From: an uncultured Oscillospiraceae bacterium
GTDB taxonomy: Bacteria > Bacillota > Clostridia > Oscillospirales > Oscillospiraceae
Assembly (NCBI GenBank): GCA_951801655.1
Contig: CATONV010000007.1
Span: 1-56,458 of the forward strand
Direction: 5' to 3'
Length of the DNA stretch: 56,458 bases
The notes under the pieces are model-generated. The model saw only the letters and a program-made list of their open reading frames with translations. It ran no database searches and was not told the origin of the DNA. The translations under genes were made by a program, and so were the position numbers. Positions 26,138-34,900 of this stretch are shown here, one piece after another; the stretch's first letter is position 1; each line of letters starts with the position of its first letter.

Positions 26138-26911
26138 ATGGAGCAATTGAGAAAGAAAAAAGGGTTTATCTGCGACATGGATGGCGTACTTTATCACGGC
26201 AATCAGCTCTTGCCGGGAGTGGATAAGTTCGTCAATTGGCTGGCATCAGAGAAGAAAAATTACCTGTTTTTAACCAACTCCAGCCAGTACACACCCAAGG
26301 AGCTACAGCAAAAGCTGGCGCGTATGGGGCTTGATGTGGATGAATCTCACTTTTATACCAGCGCCCTGGCCACGGCTTTTTTCCTGGATAACCAGGCCCC
26401 TGGATGCAGTGCCTATGTGGTGGGTGAGCATGGAATTATGAACGCCCTCTACGACAAGGGCATCACCTATAATGATGTGAACCCGGACTATGTGGTTGTG
26501 GGCGAATCCTCAGCCTACAATTTGGAACAGATCACCAAGGCGATCCGGCTTGTGAACAACGGCGCAAAGCTGATCGGCACCAATCCGGACCTGACCGCGC
26601 CGGCGGAGTCGGGCATCGTGCCCGCCTGCCGGGCCCTGATCGCCCCCATCGAGCTATCCACCGGGAAAAACGCCTACTTTGTGGGAAAGCCAAACCCGCT
26701 GATGATGCGCACCGGCCTGCGGATGCTGGGCGTCCACTCCGAAAACGCGGTTATGGTGGGCGACCGCATGGACACGGACATCATTGCAGGCATCGAAAGC
26801 GGCCTTGACACCGTGCTGGTGCTGTCCGGGGTGTCCACCCGCGAAACCTGTAAGCAATATCCCTACCGTCCCCGGTTTATTCTCAACGGCGTGGGGGAAA
26901 TTCCCGAATAA
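26138..26911 (+). CDS. HAD-IIA family phosphatase (NagD-like)
   Basis: Motif I is DMDGVLYHGNQLLPG with two aspartates, motif II is LTNSS, a lysine lies in VGKPNP (motif III), and motif IV is MVGDRMDTDIIAG. A type IIA cap lies between residues about 80 and 190. The 257-residue length fits NagD-like phosphatases that dephosphorylate sugar phosphates or nucleotides. The start ATG has AACAGGAGAAAACTT upstream. It stands behind the kduI remnant, on the same strand as gntR, so it may act on uronate-derived sugar phosphates; that link is only positional. Confidence 0.9.
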   Translation: MEQLRKKKGFICDMDGVLYHGNQLLPGVDKFVNWLASEKKNYLFLTNSSQYTPKELQQKLARMGLDVDESHFYTSALATAFFLDNQAPGCSAYVVGEHGIMNALYDKGITYNDVNPDYVVVGESSAYNLEQITKAIRLVNNGAKLIGTNPDLTAPAESGIVPACRALIAPIELSTGKNAYFVGKPNPLMMRTGLRMLGVHSENAVMVGDRMDTDIIAGIESGLDTVLVLSGVSTRETCKQYPYRPRFILNGVGEIPE

Positions 26912-26946
26912 TGGCCAAATACTCTCCTTTCGAGCAGCGAACAAAC

Positions 26947-26982
26947 ATTACCCTCTGGGCACAGCCGTGCTCAGAGGGTAAT
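26947..26982. terminator. Bidirectional terminator between convergent genes
   Basis: ATTACCCTCTG pairs with CAGAGGGTAAT over 11 bp. Short U-rich tails follow on both strands (ATTTCTGTCT, and ATGTTTGTT on the other side). It lies between the HAD phosphatase and the SLH protein gene. Confidence 0.65.
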
Positions 26983-26998
26983 TTCTGTCTGTATGCGG

Positions 26999-28108
26999 TT
27001 ATTTCTCCAAAGGCAGGCGCTCCGCGCGCAGGGACGAGAGTATGGCCTCCGCCTCTTCAGAGGACACAATGTCCTTCGGCCCCAAACGCCCCTCCTGGGG
27101 GAACAGTCCCTTCTGGTGCGCCCAAGCCAACGCGGGCTGGGCAAACAGAGAGATGTCCCCTGCATCGCTGTAATTGGTCAGGCCGGGATAATCCATCAGC
27201 ATGGGACTGCCCGCCCAGCGCCAGAACATCACCGCCATCTGCTCCCGGCTCACCGCGTCGTCAGGGCCCACTCTGCCGTCGCCGTAGCCGCTGACAATCC
27301 TCTCGCTGCCGGCCCAGCGGATTGCCTCCGCATAGGGGGAGGACTGGTCCACATCGCTGTAATTCATCGCGAAGTTCACCACCGGTTTTCCCTGCGCCTC
27401 GTGAAGCAGGCACACCAGCGCAGAGCGGGTCAGCGTCTCCGATTTTCCCGCCTGATCCAGCACCATAATATGCCGCGCGTACGCCTGACCGGGATAGGAC
27501 AGCGCCACAGCGTCATACCAGGCCATAATCCAATCCCCGGCCTTAATGCTGTCCGGCCCGTCTATATGTCTTCCCGTGTAAGCGGACAGGGTGGTCTCCT
27601 GGCCGGCGTACAAAAACAGTCCGCCGCCGTCTGTGGTGAGTCTGAGTCCCTCCTCGCCCATCTCCGCCGCTTCCACCTTGTGGTACATGGCGCAGCCTGT
27701 ATCCTGGGGGACATTGCGCACCACGGCATAAGCAGCCGTCTGGGGCGGCAGCGACCGGGTGGAGACACAGCTGTGAAACACGTAAAGCCTCTCCCCCACC
27801 GCCACGTCAGCGGCGCGGCCGGGTATCCTCTCACCGCTGTTGATCCAAACGGTCTGGTCGAATACCTTCATCACATATTCGCCCCACTGCTCCGAGTCCA
27901 TGTGCAGACCGGTCACGGCTCCGTCTGCTCCGGTGAAGATCTCCTTCACCTCTCCATAGTACAACTGACTATCGGGCTGCTCATGTTTGATCTCCGTGTC
28001 CCAGGCCGGACGGGAGTCGGTCGGTGCGCTTTCCGCCGCCAGGGCGAACGTACCCATGGAGCAAAGCAGTAAACTGCTCAGCGCAAGCGTCGCCAATTTT
28101 TTACTCAT
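26999..28108 (-). CDS. Secreted protein with C-terminal SLH repeats
   Basis: A signal peptide (MSKKLATLALSSLLLCSMGTFALAA) is followed by about 200 residues without a recognised domain, rich in short beta strands. The C-terminus (about 225-365) carries S-layer homology repeats: a short first one (TLTRSALVCLLHEAQGKP), a clear second (YAEAIRWAGSERIVSGYGDG...VSREQMAVMFWRWAG) and a weaker third (LAWAHQKGLFPQEGRLGPKD). SLH domains bind pyruvylated secondary cell-wall polymers, so the protein is displayed on the wall. The ATG has AAGGAGGCATGCAGC upstream. It is monocistronic; the 164-base upstream gap holds no other feature I can name. Confidence 0.88.
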   Translation of the reverse strand: MSKKLATLALSSLLLCSMGTFALAAESAPTDSRPAWDTEIKHEQPDSQLYYGEVKEIFTGADGAVTGLHMDSEQWGEYVMKVFDQTVWINSGERIPGRAADVAVGERLYVFHSCVSTRSLPPQTAAYAVVRNVPQDTGCAMYHKVEAAEMGEEGLRLTTDGGGLFLYAGQETTLSAYTGRHIDGPDSIKAGDWIMAWYDAVALSYPGQAYARHIMVLDQAGKSETLTRSALVCLLHEAQGKPVVNFAMNYSDVDQSSPYAEAIRWAGSERIVSGYGDGRVGPDDAVSREQMAVMFWRWAGSPMLMDYPGLTNYSDAGDISLFAQPALAWAHQKGLFPQEGRLGPKDIVSSEEAEAILSSLRAERLPLEK

Positions 28109-28272
28109 GCTGCATGCCTCCTTTTGTCCTCAGTCTTAAGAGAATCCATCTCTTACTAATTACTGACGCACCCTTTTGAAAAAAGTTCCCAAAACCGGAA
28201 ATTTTTTCGGCGTTACAGGCTTCCGCCGCGCCGGACGCAGAAGGTCGTCTCCCCGCCGGAGGCCTCTTACCT

Positions 28273-28686
28273 CTACAGCACCATCAGTAAAGTTCCGGCG
28301 CCGATCAGTGCGCATCCCAAAATGGACCTGACGGTAAACTGTTCGTGCAGGATCACCGCAGCCAGCACCATGGTAATTACCACACTCATCTTGTCGATCG
28401 GCACCACTTTAGAGGCCTCTCCCATTTGCAGCGCCCTGTAGTAGCACAGCCAGGAGGCCCCGGTGGCAATACCGGATAAAATGAGAAACACCCAGCTTTT
28501 TTTGCTGATCTGCGCAATACCTCTCTGGGCATTGGTGATGAATACCATCCCCCAAGACATCAGCAGGACGACACAGGTGCGGACAGCCGTTGCCAGGTTT
28601 GAGTTTACCCCCTCAATTCCAAGCTTGGCCAGAATGGACGTCAGCGCCGCGAATATGGACGAGCCTAACGCAAATACAAACCACAT
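28273..28686 (-). CDS. Half-size EamA/DMT-family transporter
   Basis: The 137-residue protein is one EamA unit with about five membrane helices: residues about 1-19, 30-48, 65-85, 95-113 and 118-136. The segment YYRALQMGEASKVVPIDKMS is the family signature, with AVILHEQFTVRSILGCALIG at the end. Half-size members act as dimers and export or import small metabolites; the substrate is unknown. The ATG at 28686 follows GGAGGAGGAAAAATT; an upstream extension is not supported. It stands alone on the minus strand. Confidence 0.87.
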   Translation of the reverse strand: MWFVFALGSSIFAALTSILAKLGIEGVNSNLATAVRTCVVLLMSWGMVFITNAQRGIAQISKKSWVFLILSGIATGASWLCYYRALQMGEASKVVPIDKMSVVITMVLAAVILHEQFTVRSILGCALIGAGTLLMVL

Positions 28687-28796
28687 AATTTTTCCTCCTC
28701 CAGCACATGCCCAAGCCGGTCTGCCCGCAGCCATTCTCTCAGCTGTTCTGCGGCATTATAGCATAGGAAGTCAGCTTTGAACATAGGGGAATGCGG

Positions 28797-28825
28797 TTGA
28801 AATCAAAAACCCGACGTGTTATAAT
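28797..28825 (+). promoter_or_regulatory. Sigma-A promoter of the solute-binding lipoprotein/MCP pair
   Basis: TTGAAA (28797-28802), 17 bases and TATAAT (28820-28825) lie 34 bases before the ATG at 28859. No second promoter is evident before the MCP gene, 32 bases after the first gene. Confidence 0.8.
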
Positions 28826-28858
28826 ATCTCACAATCCATATTGGAGGCGTGATTGACC

Positions 28859-30094
28859 ATGAAGAAACAGCTTTCCCTTTTGATTGCGGCTGCCTGTGCT
28901 CTCTGCCTGCTGTCCGCCTGCGGCAGGCAGGATCAGGCGCCTGCCCACAGCGGGTCGACTGTGGAGACAGTCTCTCTGACCGTATGGGGCGCCGAGGAGG
29001 ACGAGGAGTTGCTTCAGAAGATATTCGACTCCTTCCAGACCCACTATGCCGGCCAGGCGGACTTCCGGATCACCTACCATTCCCAGAGCGAGTCCAACTG
29101 CAAGGACGTTCTGCTGGGCGACCTGGAGCAGGGCGCAGATGTGTTCGCCTTTGCGGACGATCAGGTAGCCGCGTTGGCCGCCGCCGGCGGGTTGGACCCC
29201 ATCGCAGACGGCTCAGCCGTTCAAAGCGTCTCCCTCCCCGCCGCTGTGGAGGCGGCCAGTGTGGACAACACACTTTACGCCTACCCCCTCACGGCGGACA
29301 ACGGCTATTTTCTGTACTACAACAAGGCATATTTCACCCAGGAGGACGTCCAAAGCCTGGAGAGGATGCTGGAGGTGGCGGCGCAGGCCGGGCGGCTGGT
29401 GTCTATGGACTGGTCCTCCGCGTGGTATGTGTACTCCTTTTTCGGCAACACAGGGCTGGAAGTGGGCCTCAACGAGGACGGCCTGACCAACTTCTGCACC
29501 TGGAACAGCACCGACGGCCCCATTCGGGGCGTGGATGTGGCCCAGGCCATGCTGGATATCGCGGCCAGCCCCGCCTTTACCAGCCTGACAGACGCCGAAT
29601 TTCTCGCCGGCGCACAGGACGGAAGGATTATCGCCGGCGTGAGCGGTGTGTGGAACGCAATAGCCCTGCAGGAGACCTGGGGCAACGATATGGGCGCGGC
29701 CAAGCTGCCCACCTATACCTGCGCGGGACATCAGGTGCAGATGGCCTCCTTTTCCGGCTGCAAGCTGATCGGCGTAAACGCCTACTCCCAAAATCCGGAG
29801 TGGGCCGCACGGCTGGCGGAGTGGATCGTCAGTGAGGAGAACCAGCGTCTGCGCTTTGAAATGCGGGGCCAGGGGCCGGCCAATCTCAACGCGGCCAACT
29901 CCCCGCAGGTCCAGTCCTCCCCTGCCATCGCGGCCCTGCTGGAGCAGTCCAATTACTCTCAGCTCCAGCGGGTAGGCGGAAAATTTTGGGACCCCGTGGC
30001 TGAATTTTCTGACAGCATGGCCCGGGGCAACCCCTCCGGCGCCTCTCTTCAGGCGCAGTTGGACCGGATGGCCGAGGGCGTGAGCGCACGGTAA
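28859..30094 (+). CDS. Extracellular solute-binding lipoprotein (family 1 type)
   Basis: A lipoprotein signal (MKKQLSLLIAAACALCLLSAC, lipobox LSAC with Cys21) is followed by a periplasmic-binding-protein fold. VSLTVWGAEEDEELLQKIF, ADVFAFADDQVAALAAAGG, and a later YPLTADNGYFLYYNKAYF are the pattern of maltose/oligosaccharide-binding proteins. The length is 411 residues. An ATG at 28859 with TTGGAGGCGTGATTGACC upstream is chosen over a TTG two codons before. No permease or ATPase gene accompanies it; a methyl-accepting-chemotaxis-like gene follows 32 bases later. It may thus serve as a ligand receptor for signalling, or use permeases elsewhere. Confidence 0.88.
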   Translation: MKKQLSLLIAAACALCLLSACGRQDQAPAHSGSTVETVSLTVWGAEEDEELLQKIFDSFQTHYAGQADFRITYHSQSESNCKDVLLGDLEQGADVFAFADDQVAALAAAGGLDPIADGSAVQSVSLPAAVEAASVDNTLYAYPLTADNGYFLYYNKAYFTQEDVQSLERMLEVAAQAGRLVSMDWSSAWYVYSFFGNTGLEVGLNEDGLTNFCTWNSTDGPIRGVDVAQAMLDIAASPAFTSLTDAEFLAGAQDGRIIAGVSGVWNAIALQETWGNDMGAAKLPTYTCAGHQVQMASFSGCKLIGVNAYSQNPEWAARLAEWIVSEENQRLRFEMRGQGPANLNAANSPQVQSSPAIAALLEQSNYSQLQRVGGKFWDPVAEFSDSMARGNPSGASLQAQLDRMAEGVSAR

Positions 30095-30126
30095 ATACTA
30101 AAATACCATAATCGGGAGGAACTCTC

Positions 30127-31713
30127 ATGAAAGGCAGACTGACATTACAGCAGCGTTTGATCCTGCCCATCGTTCTGCTGGGTCTGATCACCATGCTGTC
30201 CAACATCCTGGCAGTGTTCAGCATTAACAATGTTCACGCCAATGCGGGGACCATTGTGGATGAATATATGGTCAGCGAGGAGCGCCTTGAGGACATCCGG
30301 CGGTCTGTTATGGACATCCACCGGCTGGCCCTGTCTCACATTGTGGCGGCTGACCACGCCACTATGATCAAACTGGTACAGGAAATCAAGGCGAAGGAGG
30401 CCGCCCTGGACGAGAAGCTGAACGCCTATGAGGCCTCAATCTCCCGGGAGGATCAGGCGACCTATCAGTCCCTTCTCAGCGGCTACGCCGAATTCAAGCA
30501 CGCCCTGGTCGACCTGCTCTGTGCCAGCGCCGACAGCAAGACCCAGCAGGCCTATGCCACCGCCAACGGAGACGTGGCCCGCTGGAGTCAGTCGGCGGAG
30601 GCGGATATCGATGCCCTTTCCGCCTCCATCGGGGCCAGGGCGGAGGCGGCCCGGGGACGGCTTACCCTGGTCTACATCATCTCGCTGGTTACCAGCGCCC
30701 TGACGCTGGTTGTAGGCATCTTGCTGGTGGCGGCCGCCTTCCGGATCGTCCGCAACTACGTCCTCACCCCCATCCGGGATGTGATGGGCACCCTTCAGGA
30801 CAGCTCCGAGAGAATCAGCGGCGTGGTGGGCGAAGTGCGCCAGCGTACCCGGACCTCCAATGACAGCGTCCGGAACCTCTCCGGCCTGACGGAACATCTC
30901 TCCGCCGCTCTGGAGGAAATCGCGGGCAGTGCCTCGGCCATTACCACCAGCGCCGCCGGCACCCGCGGGGATACCCAGAGTATGGCCGAGGAATGCTCCG
31001 CCATTACGGCTTATTCATCGGAGATGCGAGGGCGGGCCGAGGAGATGGAACGCTCCGCCCACAGCGAGACCGAGCTCATCCGGGCCAAGACGGCGGACAT
31101 TATGGCGATGCTGGATCAGGCCATTGAGAAGAGCCGAAGTGTGGACCAGATCAGCGCGCTGACCAAAGACATTATCAGCATCTCTTCCTCTACCAACCTG
31201 ATCGCCATCAACGCCTCCATTGAGGCGGCGCGGGCCGGGGCGGCGGGGGCCGGATTTTCGGTTGTGGCCCAGGAGGTCCATCAGCTGGCGGATTCCTGCG
31301 CGGAAACGGCCAATCACATTCAGCAGGTCAGCAGCGTGGTCACGGGGGCGGTGGATTATTTGGCAGGCAGCGCCCGCGAGCTGGCCAACTACTTAAGTCA
31401 GGCCATCACAGATCAGCTGGAGCGGTCTGTTCAGGCCGGCCGGCAGTATCGGGAGGACTCGGACTATATCGGGCACGCGATGGAGGAGTTTAACGGTCGG
31501 GCGTCCCGGCTGAAAACCGCCATGGATGAGATTGCCGTCTCCATTGCCAGCATTTCCGGGGCCATCGACGGCGCCGCCGCCGGCCTTACCGGCGCCGCTG
31601 GCAGCACCCGCGTCCTTGTGGAAGACATGACCGGTATTACCGCCCGGATGGATACCAACCAGGAGATTGTGGGGGAGCTTCAAAGACAGATGGATGTGTT
31701 TTCCAATCTTTAA
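30127..31713 (+). CDS. Methyl-accepting chemotaxis-like transmembrane receptor
   Basis: Membrane helix 1 (residues about 9-31), an outside four-helix-bundle region (about 32-178), membrane helix 2 (about 180-205) and a HAMP-like linker precede a long cytoplasmic coiled coil. The signalling tip is recognisable: SSTNLIAINASIEAARAG followed by AAGAGFSVVAQEV. The family normally has E and R in the AGEQGRGF turn; here both are alanine. The coiled coil is 528 residues in total with no methyltransferase-binding tail. The ATG has GGGAGGAACTCTC before it. No CheA, CheW or flagellar gene lies in the window. It is cotranscribed with the solute-binding protein. Confidence 0.86.
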   Translation: MKGRLTLQQRLILPIVLLGLITMLSNILAVFSINNVHANAGTIVDEYMVSEERLEDIRRSVMDIHRLALSHIVAADHATMIKLVQEIKAKEAALDEKLNAYEASISREDQATYQSLLSGYAEFKHALVDLLCASADSKTQQAYATANGDVARWSQSAEADIDALSASIGARAEAARGRLTLVYIISLVTSALTLVVGILLVAAAFRIVRNYVLTPIRDVMGTLQDSSERISGVVGEVRQRTRTSNDSVRNLSGLTEHLSAALEEIAGSASAITTSAAGTRGDTQSMAEECSAITAYSSEMRGRAEEMERSAHSETELIRAKTADIMAMLDQAIEKSRSVDQISALTKDIISISSSTNLIAINASIEAARAGAAGAGFSVVAQEVHQLADSCAETANHIQQVSSVVTGAVDYLAGSARELANYLSQAITDQLERSVQAGRQYREDSDYIGHAMEEFNGRASRLKTAMDEIAVSIASISGAIDGAAAGLTGAAGSTRVLVEDMTGITARMDTNQEIVGELQRQMDVFSNL

Positions 31714-31734
31714 GCGCAAACAGGTTCAATCTGT

Positions 31735-31768
31735 GGGGAACTGTCTGCAAAGGCAGTTCCCCGCTTTC
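31735..31768 (+). terminator. Terminator-like hairpin after the MCP gene
   Basis: GGGGAACTG pairs with CAGTTCCCC, with a second short CTG-CAAAGG loop, followed by GCTTTCC. The U-tract is poor, so termination may be partial. Confidence 0.6.
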
Positions 31769-31828
31769 CGCATAACGGCGCGGCAAAAAAGAGTTTACAT
31801 TTTTTCTATTCTATTTTCTCCGAAAATT

Positions 31829-31837
31829 TGCTATAAT
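31829..31837 (+). promoter_or_regulatory. Extended -10 promoter of the murB operon
   Basis: TGCTATAAT has the TGN-TATAAT extended -10 form. The -35 region (TTCTAT at 31809) is poor, which suits an extended -10 promoter. The ATG of murB is 36 bases further on, after AAAGGAGTTTTGGAGGGTCT. Confidence 0.7.
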
Positions 31838-31872
31838 CATTTGAAGTAATATAAAGGAGTTTTGGAGGGTCT

Positions 31873-32784
31873 ATGGAGCGACTGGAGGAACTGAAAAAAC
31901 GGCTGTCGGAGCGCCATCCCCTTGTGGCGCTGCGGACAGACGAACCCATGTCCAAACACACTACCTTCCGTATCGGCGGGCCTGCGGCCCTGATGGCCCT
32001 GCCCCGGACTGCTGGGGAGGCAAAGGCGGCGGTGAACGCCGCCCGCGAGCTGGGGGTCGAGCCCTTTTTCCTGGGCAACGGCTCCAACCTGCTGGTGGCC
32101 GACGAGGGCTATCCCGGCTTTATCGTGAAGCTGGCAGGGGAGTCTGACCAGATTCAGGAGGTCAACCGGGGCCTGGAGGCGGGGAGTGCGGTTCTGCTGT
32201 CCCGGCTGTCCAATGCCCTGCTGGGCCGGGGCCTCACCGGCCTCGAGTTCGCCAGCGGCATCCCGGGCAGCGTGGGCGGGGCGGTGACCATGAATGCCGG
32301 GGCCTACGGCGGGGAAATCGCCCAGGTGCTGGAGTCGGTCACCTTCCTGGACGAGTCGGGGGAGGTATGTACCCTTCCCGCCTCGGAGTGCGGTTTCGGC
32401 TACCGGCACAGCATTTTTTCTGACCGGAAGTGCCTGATTTTGAAGGCCCGCTTCCATTTGGAGAAGGGCGACCCGGCGGCCATCAAGGCCCGCATGGAGG
32501 AGCTGGCCGCCAAACGCCGGGAGAAGCAGCCCGTCGACTTTCCCAGCGCCGGGTCCATGTTCAAGCGGCCCCCGGGATACTTCGCCGCCGCTCTCATTGA
32601 CCAGTGTGGCCTGAAGGGGCTCACCGTGGGCGGGGCCCAGGTGTCAGAGAAGCACGCGGGCTTCGTGATCAACCGGGGGGGCGCCACCTGCGCCGATGTG
32701 CTGGAGCTGGTGCGCCAGGTGAAGGAGGCCGTCCTCCGCCAGACTGGCGTGGAGCTGGAGATGGAGGTCAGGGTTTTGAAATGA
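31873..32784 (+). CDS. murB: UDP-N-acetylenolpyruvoylglucosamine reductase
   Basis: MurB reduces UDP-GlcNAc-enolpyruvate to UDP-MurNAc with NADPH and FAD in peptidoglycan synthesis. FAD-binding segments FFLGNGSNLLV and GLEFASGIPGSVGGAVTMNAG are present, and the catalytic serine is in PSAGSMFKRP. The 303-residue length and the pattern fit the type II (Gram-positive) class. The gene opens a run murB-rapZ-yvcK-whiA typical of Firmicutes. A type A palindromic repeat separates it from rapZ. Confidence 0.96.
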   Translation: MERLEELKKRLSERHPLVALRTDEPMSKHTTFRIGGPAALMALPRTAGEAKAAVNAARELGVEPFFLGNGSNLLVADEGYPGFIVKLAGESDQIQEVNRGLEAGSAVLLSRLSNALLGRGLTGLEFASGIPGSVGGAVTMNAGAYGGEIAQVLESVTFLDESGEVCTLPASECGFGYRHSIFSDRKCLILKARFHLEKGDPAAIKARMEELAAKRREKQPVDFPSAGSMFKRPPGYFAAALIDQCGLKGLTVGGAQVSEKHAGFVINRGGATCADVLELVRQVKEAVLRQTGVELEMEVRVLK

Positions 32785-32787
32785 CCC

Positions 32788-32859
32788 GCAGGGGGCGGTC
32801 TCCGTGCCGCCCCGCCCCAATGGAAATCCAACGGGGCGGTACAAAGGCCGCCCCCTACA
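32788..32859. repeat. Palindromic intergenic repeat, type A
   Basis: It starts GCAGGGGGCGGTC three bases after the murB stop and ends GGCCGCCCCCTACAT. Inner arms GCCCCGCCCC and ACGGGGCGG are also complementary. Confidence 0.75.
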
Positions 32860-32890
32860 TCATGCAACATTGCTAAAGAGAGTGATACCA

Positions 32891-33754
32891 ATGGAATTTG
32901 TCATCATCTCCGGTCTGTCCGGAGCGGGAAAGAGCAAGGCGGCCTCCTTCATGGAGGACATGGACTACTTCTGCGTGGACAATCTGCCCGCGCCCCTTAT
33001 CCCCAAGTTCGCCGAACTGGGCATGGCTGGGGCCGGGGAGTACGACCGGGTGGCCCTGGTCACCGACGTCCGGGCGGGCACCAACTTCGACGGGCTGTTT
33101 CACGCCCTGGACGCCCTGGAGTCTATGAAGTGCGCCTACCGCATTCTCTTTATGGACGCTGCGGATGAGACCATCATCAAGCGGTATAAGGAGACCCGCC
33201 GCGCCCACCCCCTGGCGGAGGAGACCGACAGCCTGGAGGGGGCCATTGCCCTGGAGAGAAGGATGCTCTCCCCCCTGCGGGAGAGGGCAGACAAGGTGAT
33301 CAACACCACCAACCTGTCCACAGCCAAGCTGAAGGGCGTCCTGCGGCAGATGTTCGGCCGGGAGGGCACGTCCGAGGGGCGGATGGAGGTGCGGGTCACC
33401 TCCTTCGGCTTCAAACACGGGGTGCCCATGGAGGCCGACCTGATCTTCGACGCCCGGTTTCTGCCCAACCCCTTCTATGTCACGGAGCTGCGTCCCCTCA
33501 CCGGCCTGGACGGCGGGGTGCGGGACTACGTCTTTGCCAACGGACAGGGCGAGGAGTTTTTAAAGCGCCTGTGGGAGCTGGTGGGCTGGCTGCTCCCCCG
33601 GTATGAGGAGGAGGGCAAGACCTCCCTGGTCATCTCCGTGGGCTGCACCGGCGGGCACCACCGCTCCGTGGCCATCGCCCACGCCCTGGCGGAAAAAATA
33701 CGGGCCCAGGGCTGGCCGGTGGTCGAGAGTCACCGGGATTTGGGGCGGACGTGA
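32891..33754 (+). CDS. rapZ: RNase adapter / nucleotide-binding protein RapZ (YvcJ)
   Basis: The N-terminal P-loop ATPase-like domain has GLSGAGKS (residues about 8-15), and the C-terminal domain has SVGCTGGHHRSVAIAHAL. In E. coli RapZ senses glucosamine 6-phosphate and guides RNase E; in Firmicutes YvcJ function is less certain. An upstream open frame of 29 codons passes through the intergenic repeat, so I use the ATG at 32891 (after AAAGAGAGTGATACCA), giving 287 residues. It is followed by another repeat and yvcK. Confidence 0.95.
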   Translation: MEFVIISGLSGAGKSKAASFMEDMDYFCVDNLPAPLIPKFAELGMAGAGEYDRVALVTDVRAGTNFDGLFHALDALESMKCAYRILFMDAADETIIKRYKETRRAHPLAEETDSLEGAIALERRMLSPLRERADKVINTTNLSTAKLKGVLRQMFGREGTSEGRMEVRVTSFGFKHGVPMEADLIFDARFLPNPFYVTELRPLTGLDGGVRDYVFANGQGEEFLKRLWELVGWLLPRYEEEGKTSLVISVGCTGGHHRSVAIAHALAEKIRAQGWPVVESHRDLGRT

Positions 33755-33761
33755 CACTCTA

Positions 33762-33838
33762 TGCAGGGGCGGCTATCATCCGCCCGCAGCGAGAAAAACA
33801 GCCTGATCAGAGGCGGGCGGATGATAGCCACCCCTACA
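33762..33838. repeat. Palindromic intergenic repeat, type A
   Basis: TGCAGGGGCGGCTATCATCC at the left mirrors GGATGATAGCCACCCCTACA at the right almost perfectly; the stem is about 24 bp. It starts 7 bases after the rapZ stop. Confidence 0.82.
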
Positions 33839-33859
33839 GGATGGAAAAGAGGAAACCGT

Positions 33860-34897
33860 ATGCCTGAATATCCCACCCTACAGCAGTGGGAACGGGGGCC
33901 CAAGATTGTCGCCATCGGCGGCGGAACGGGGCTGTCCACCATGCTGCGGGGCTTAAAACGATACACCCGGAATCTCACCGCCATCGTCACGGTGGCGGAT
34001 AACGGCGGCGGCTCCGGAATGCTCCGCCAGGACCTGGGCATGCCCCCGCCGGGGGACATCCGCCACTGCATGGAGGCCCTGGCCAATACAGAGCCCATCA
34101 TGGAAAAGCTGCTTACCTACCGCTTTACCGAAGGGGTACTCACCGGCCAGTCCTTCGGCAACCTGATTCTTGCCGCTCTCAACGGGGTAACCGGTTCCTT
34201 TGAGGAGGCGGTCACCCAGATGAGCCGCGTGCTGGCCATCACCGGCCAGGTGGTGCCGGTGACCAGCGCCGACGTGCAGCTGGAGGCGGTTTTTGAAAAC
34301 GGCGCTCGGGTGGTGGGGGAGTCTCAGATTGCCGCCTTTAAAAAGGAGCAGGACTGCCGCATCCACCATGTGGCCCTCATCCCCCAGCTGCCCCGGGCCA
34401 CTCCCGCCGCCCTGGAGGCCATCGGGGAGGCGGACCTGATTTTGCTGGGGCCGGGGAGTCTGTACACCAGCGTCATCCCCAATCTGCTGGTGGAGGGAGT
34501 CGCCGGGGCGGTGGCCAGGGCGGACGCCCCAAAGCTGTACATCTGCAACATCATGACGCAGGACGGAGAGACCGAGGGCTACACCGCCGCCGACCACCTG
34601 GAAGCCCTGCTGGCCCACGGGGAACCGGGGCTGGTGGACTTGTGCCTGGCCAACACCGCCCCGGTGCATCCTGGACTGCTGGAGAAGTACCGGGAGGAGG
34701 ACGCCGTCCCCCTGACGGTAGACCGGGAGCGGATTGCCGCGCTGGGCCTGGAGCTGGTAGAGAGGCCGGTGGCCTCGGAGAACGGCAATTACGCCCGCCA
34801 CGCCCCGGATAAGCTGGCCCAGGCCGTGCTGGAGATCTACAGAAGCCGGGCGGTGCGCATCTTCCACGGCGAACGGCGGTACATACTGGAGGGGTGA
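33860..34897 (+). CDS. yvcK: YvcK-family gluconeogenesis/cell-shape factor
   Basis: YvcK binds UDP-sugars and is needed for growth on gluconeogenic carbon and for cell shape in Bacillus. The CofD-like fold shows VAIGGGTGLSTMLRGLK near the N-terminus, TVADNGGGSGMLRQ, and GPGSLYTSVIPNLL. An open frame extends 33 codons further up through the repeat, but the ATG at 33860 with AAAAGAGGAAACCGT is preferred, giving 345 residues. It is followed by whiA after three bases. Confidence 0.94.
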   Translation: MPEYPTLQQWERGPKIVAIGGGTGLSTMLRGLKRYTRNLTAIVTVADNGGGSGMLRQDLGMPPPGDIRHCMEALANTEPIMEKLLTYRFTEGVLTGQSFGNLILAALNGVTGSFEEAVTQMSRVLAITGQVVPVTSADVQLEAVFENGARVVGESQIAAFKKEQDCRIHHVALIPQLPRATPAALEAIGEADLILLGPGSLYTSVIPNLLVEGVAGAVARADAPKLYICNIMTQDGETEGYTAADHLEALLAHGEPGLVDLCLANTAPVHPGLLEKYREEDAVPLTVDRERIAALGLELVERPVASENGNYARHAPDKLAQAVLEIYRSRAVRIFHGERRYILEG

Positions 34898-34900
34898 ACA

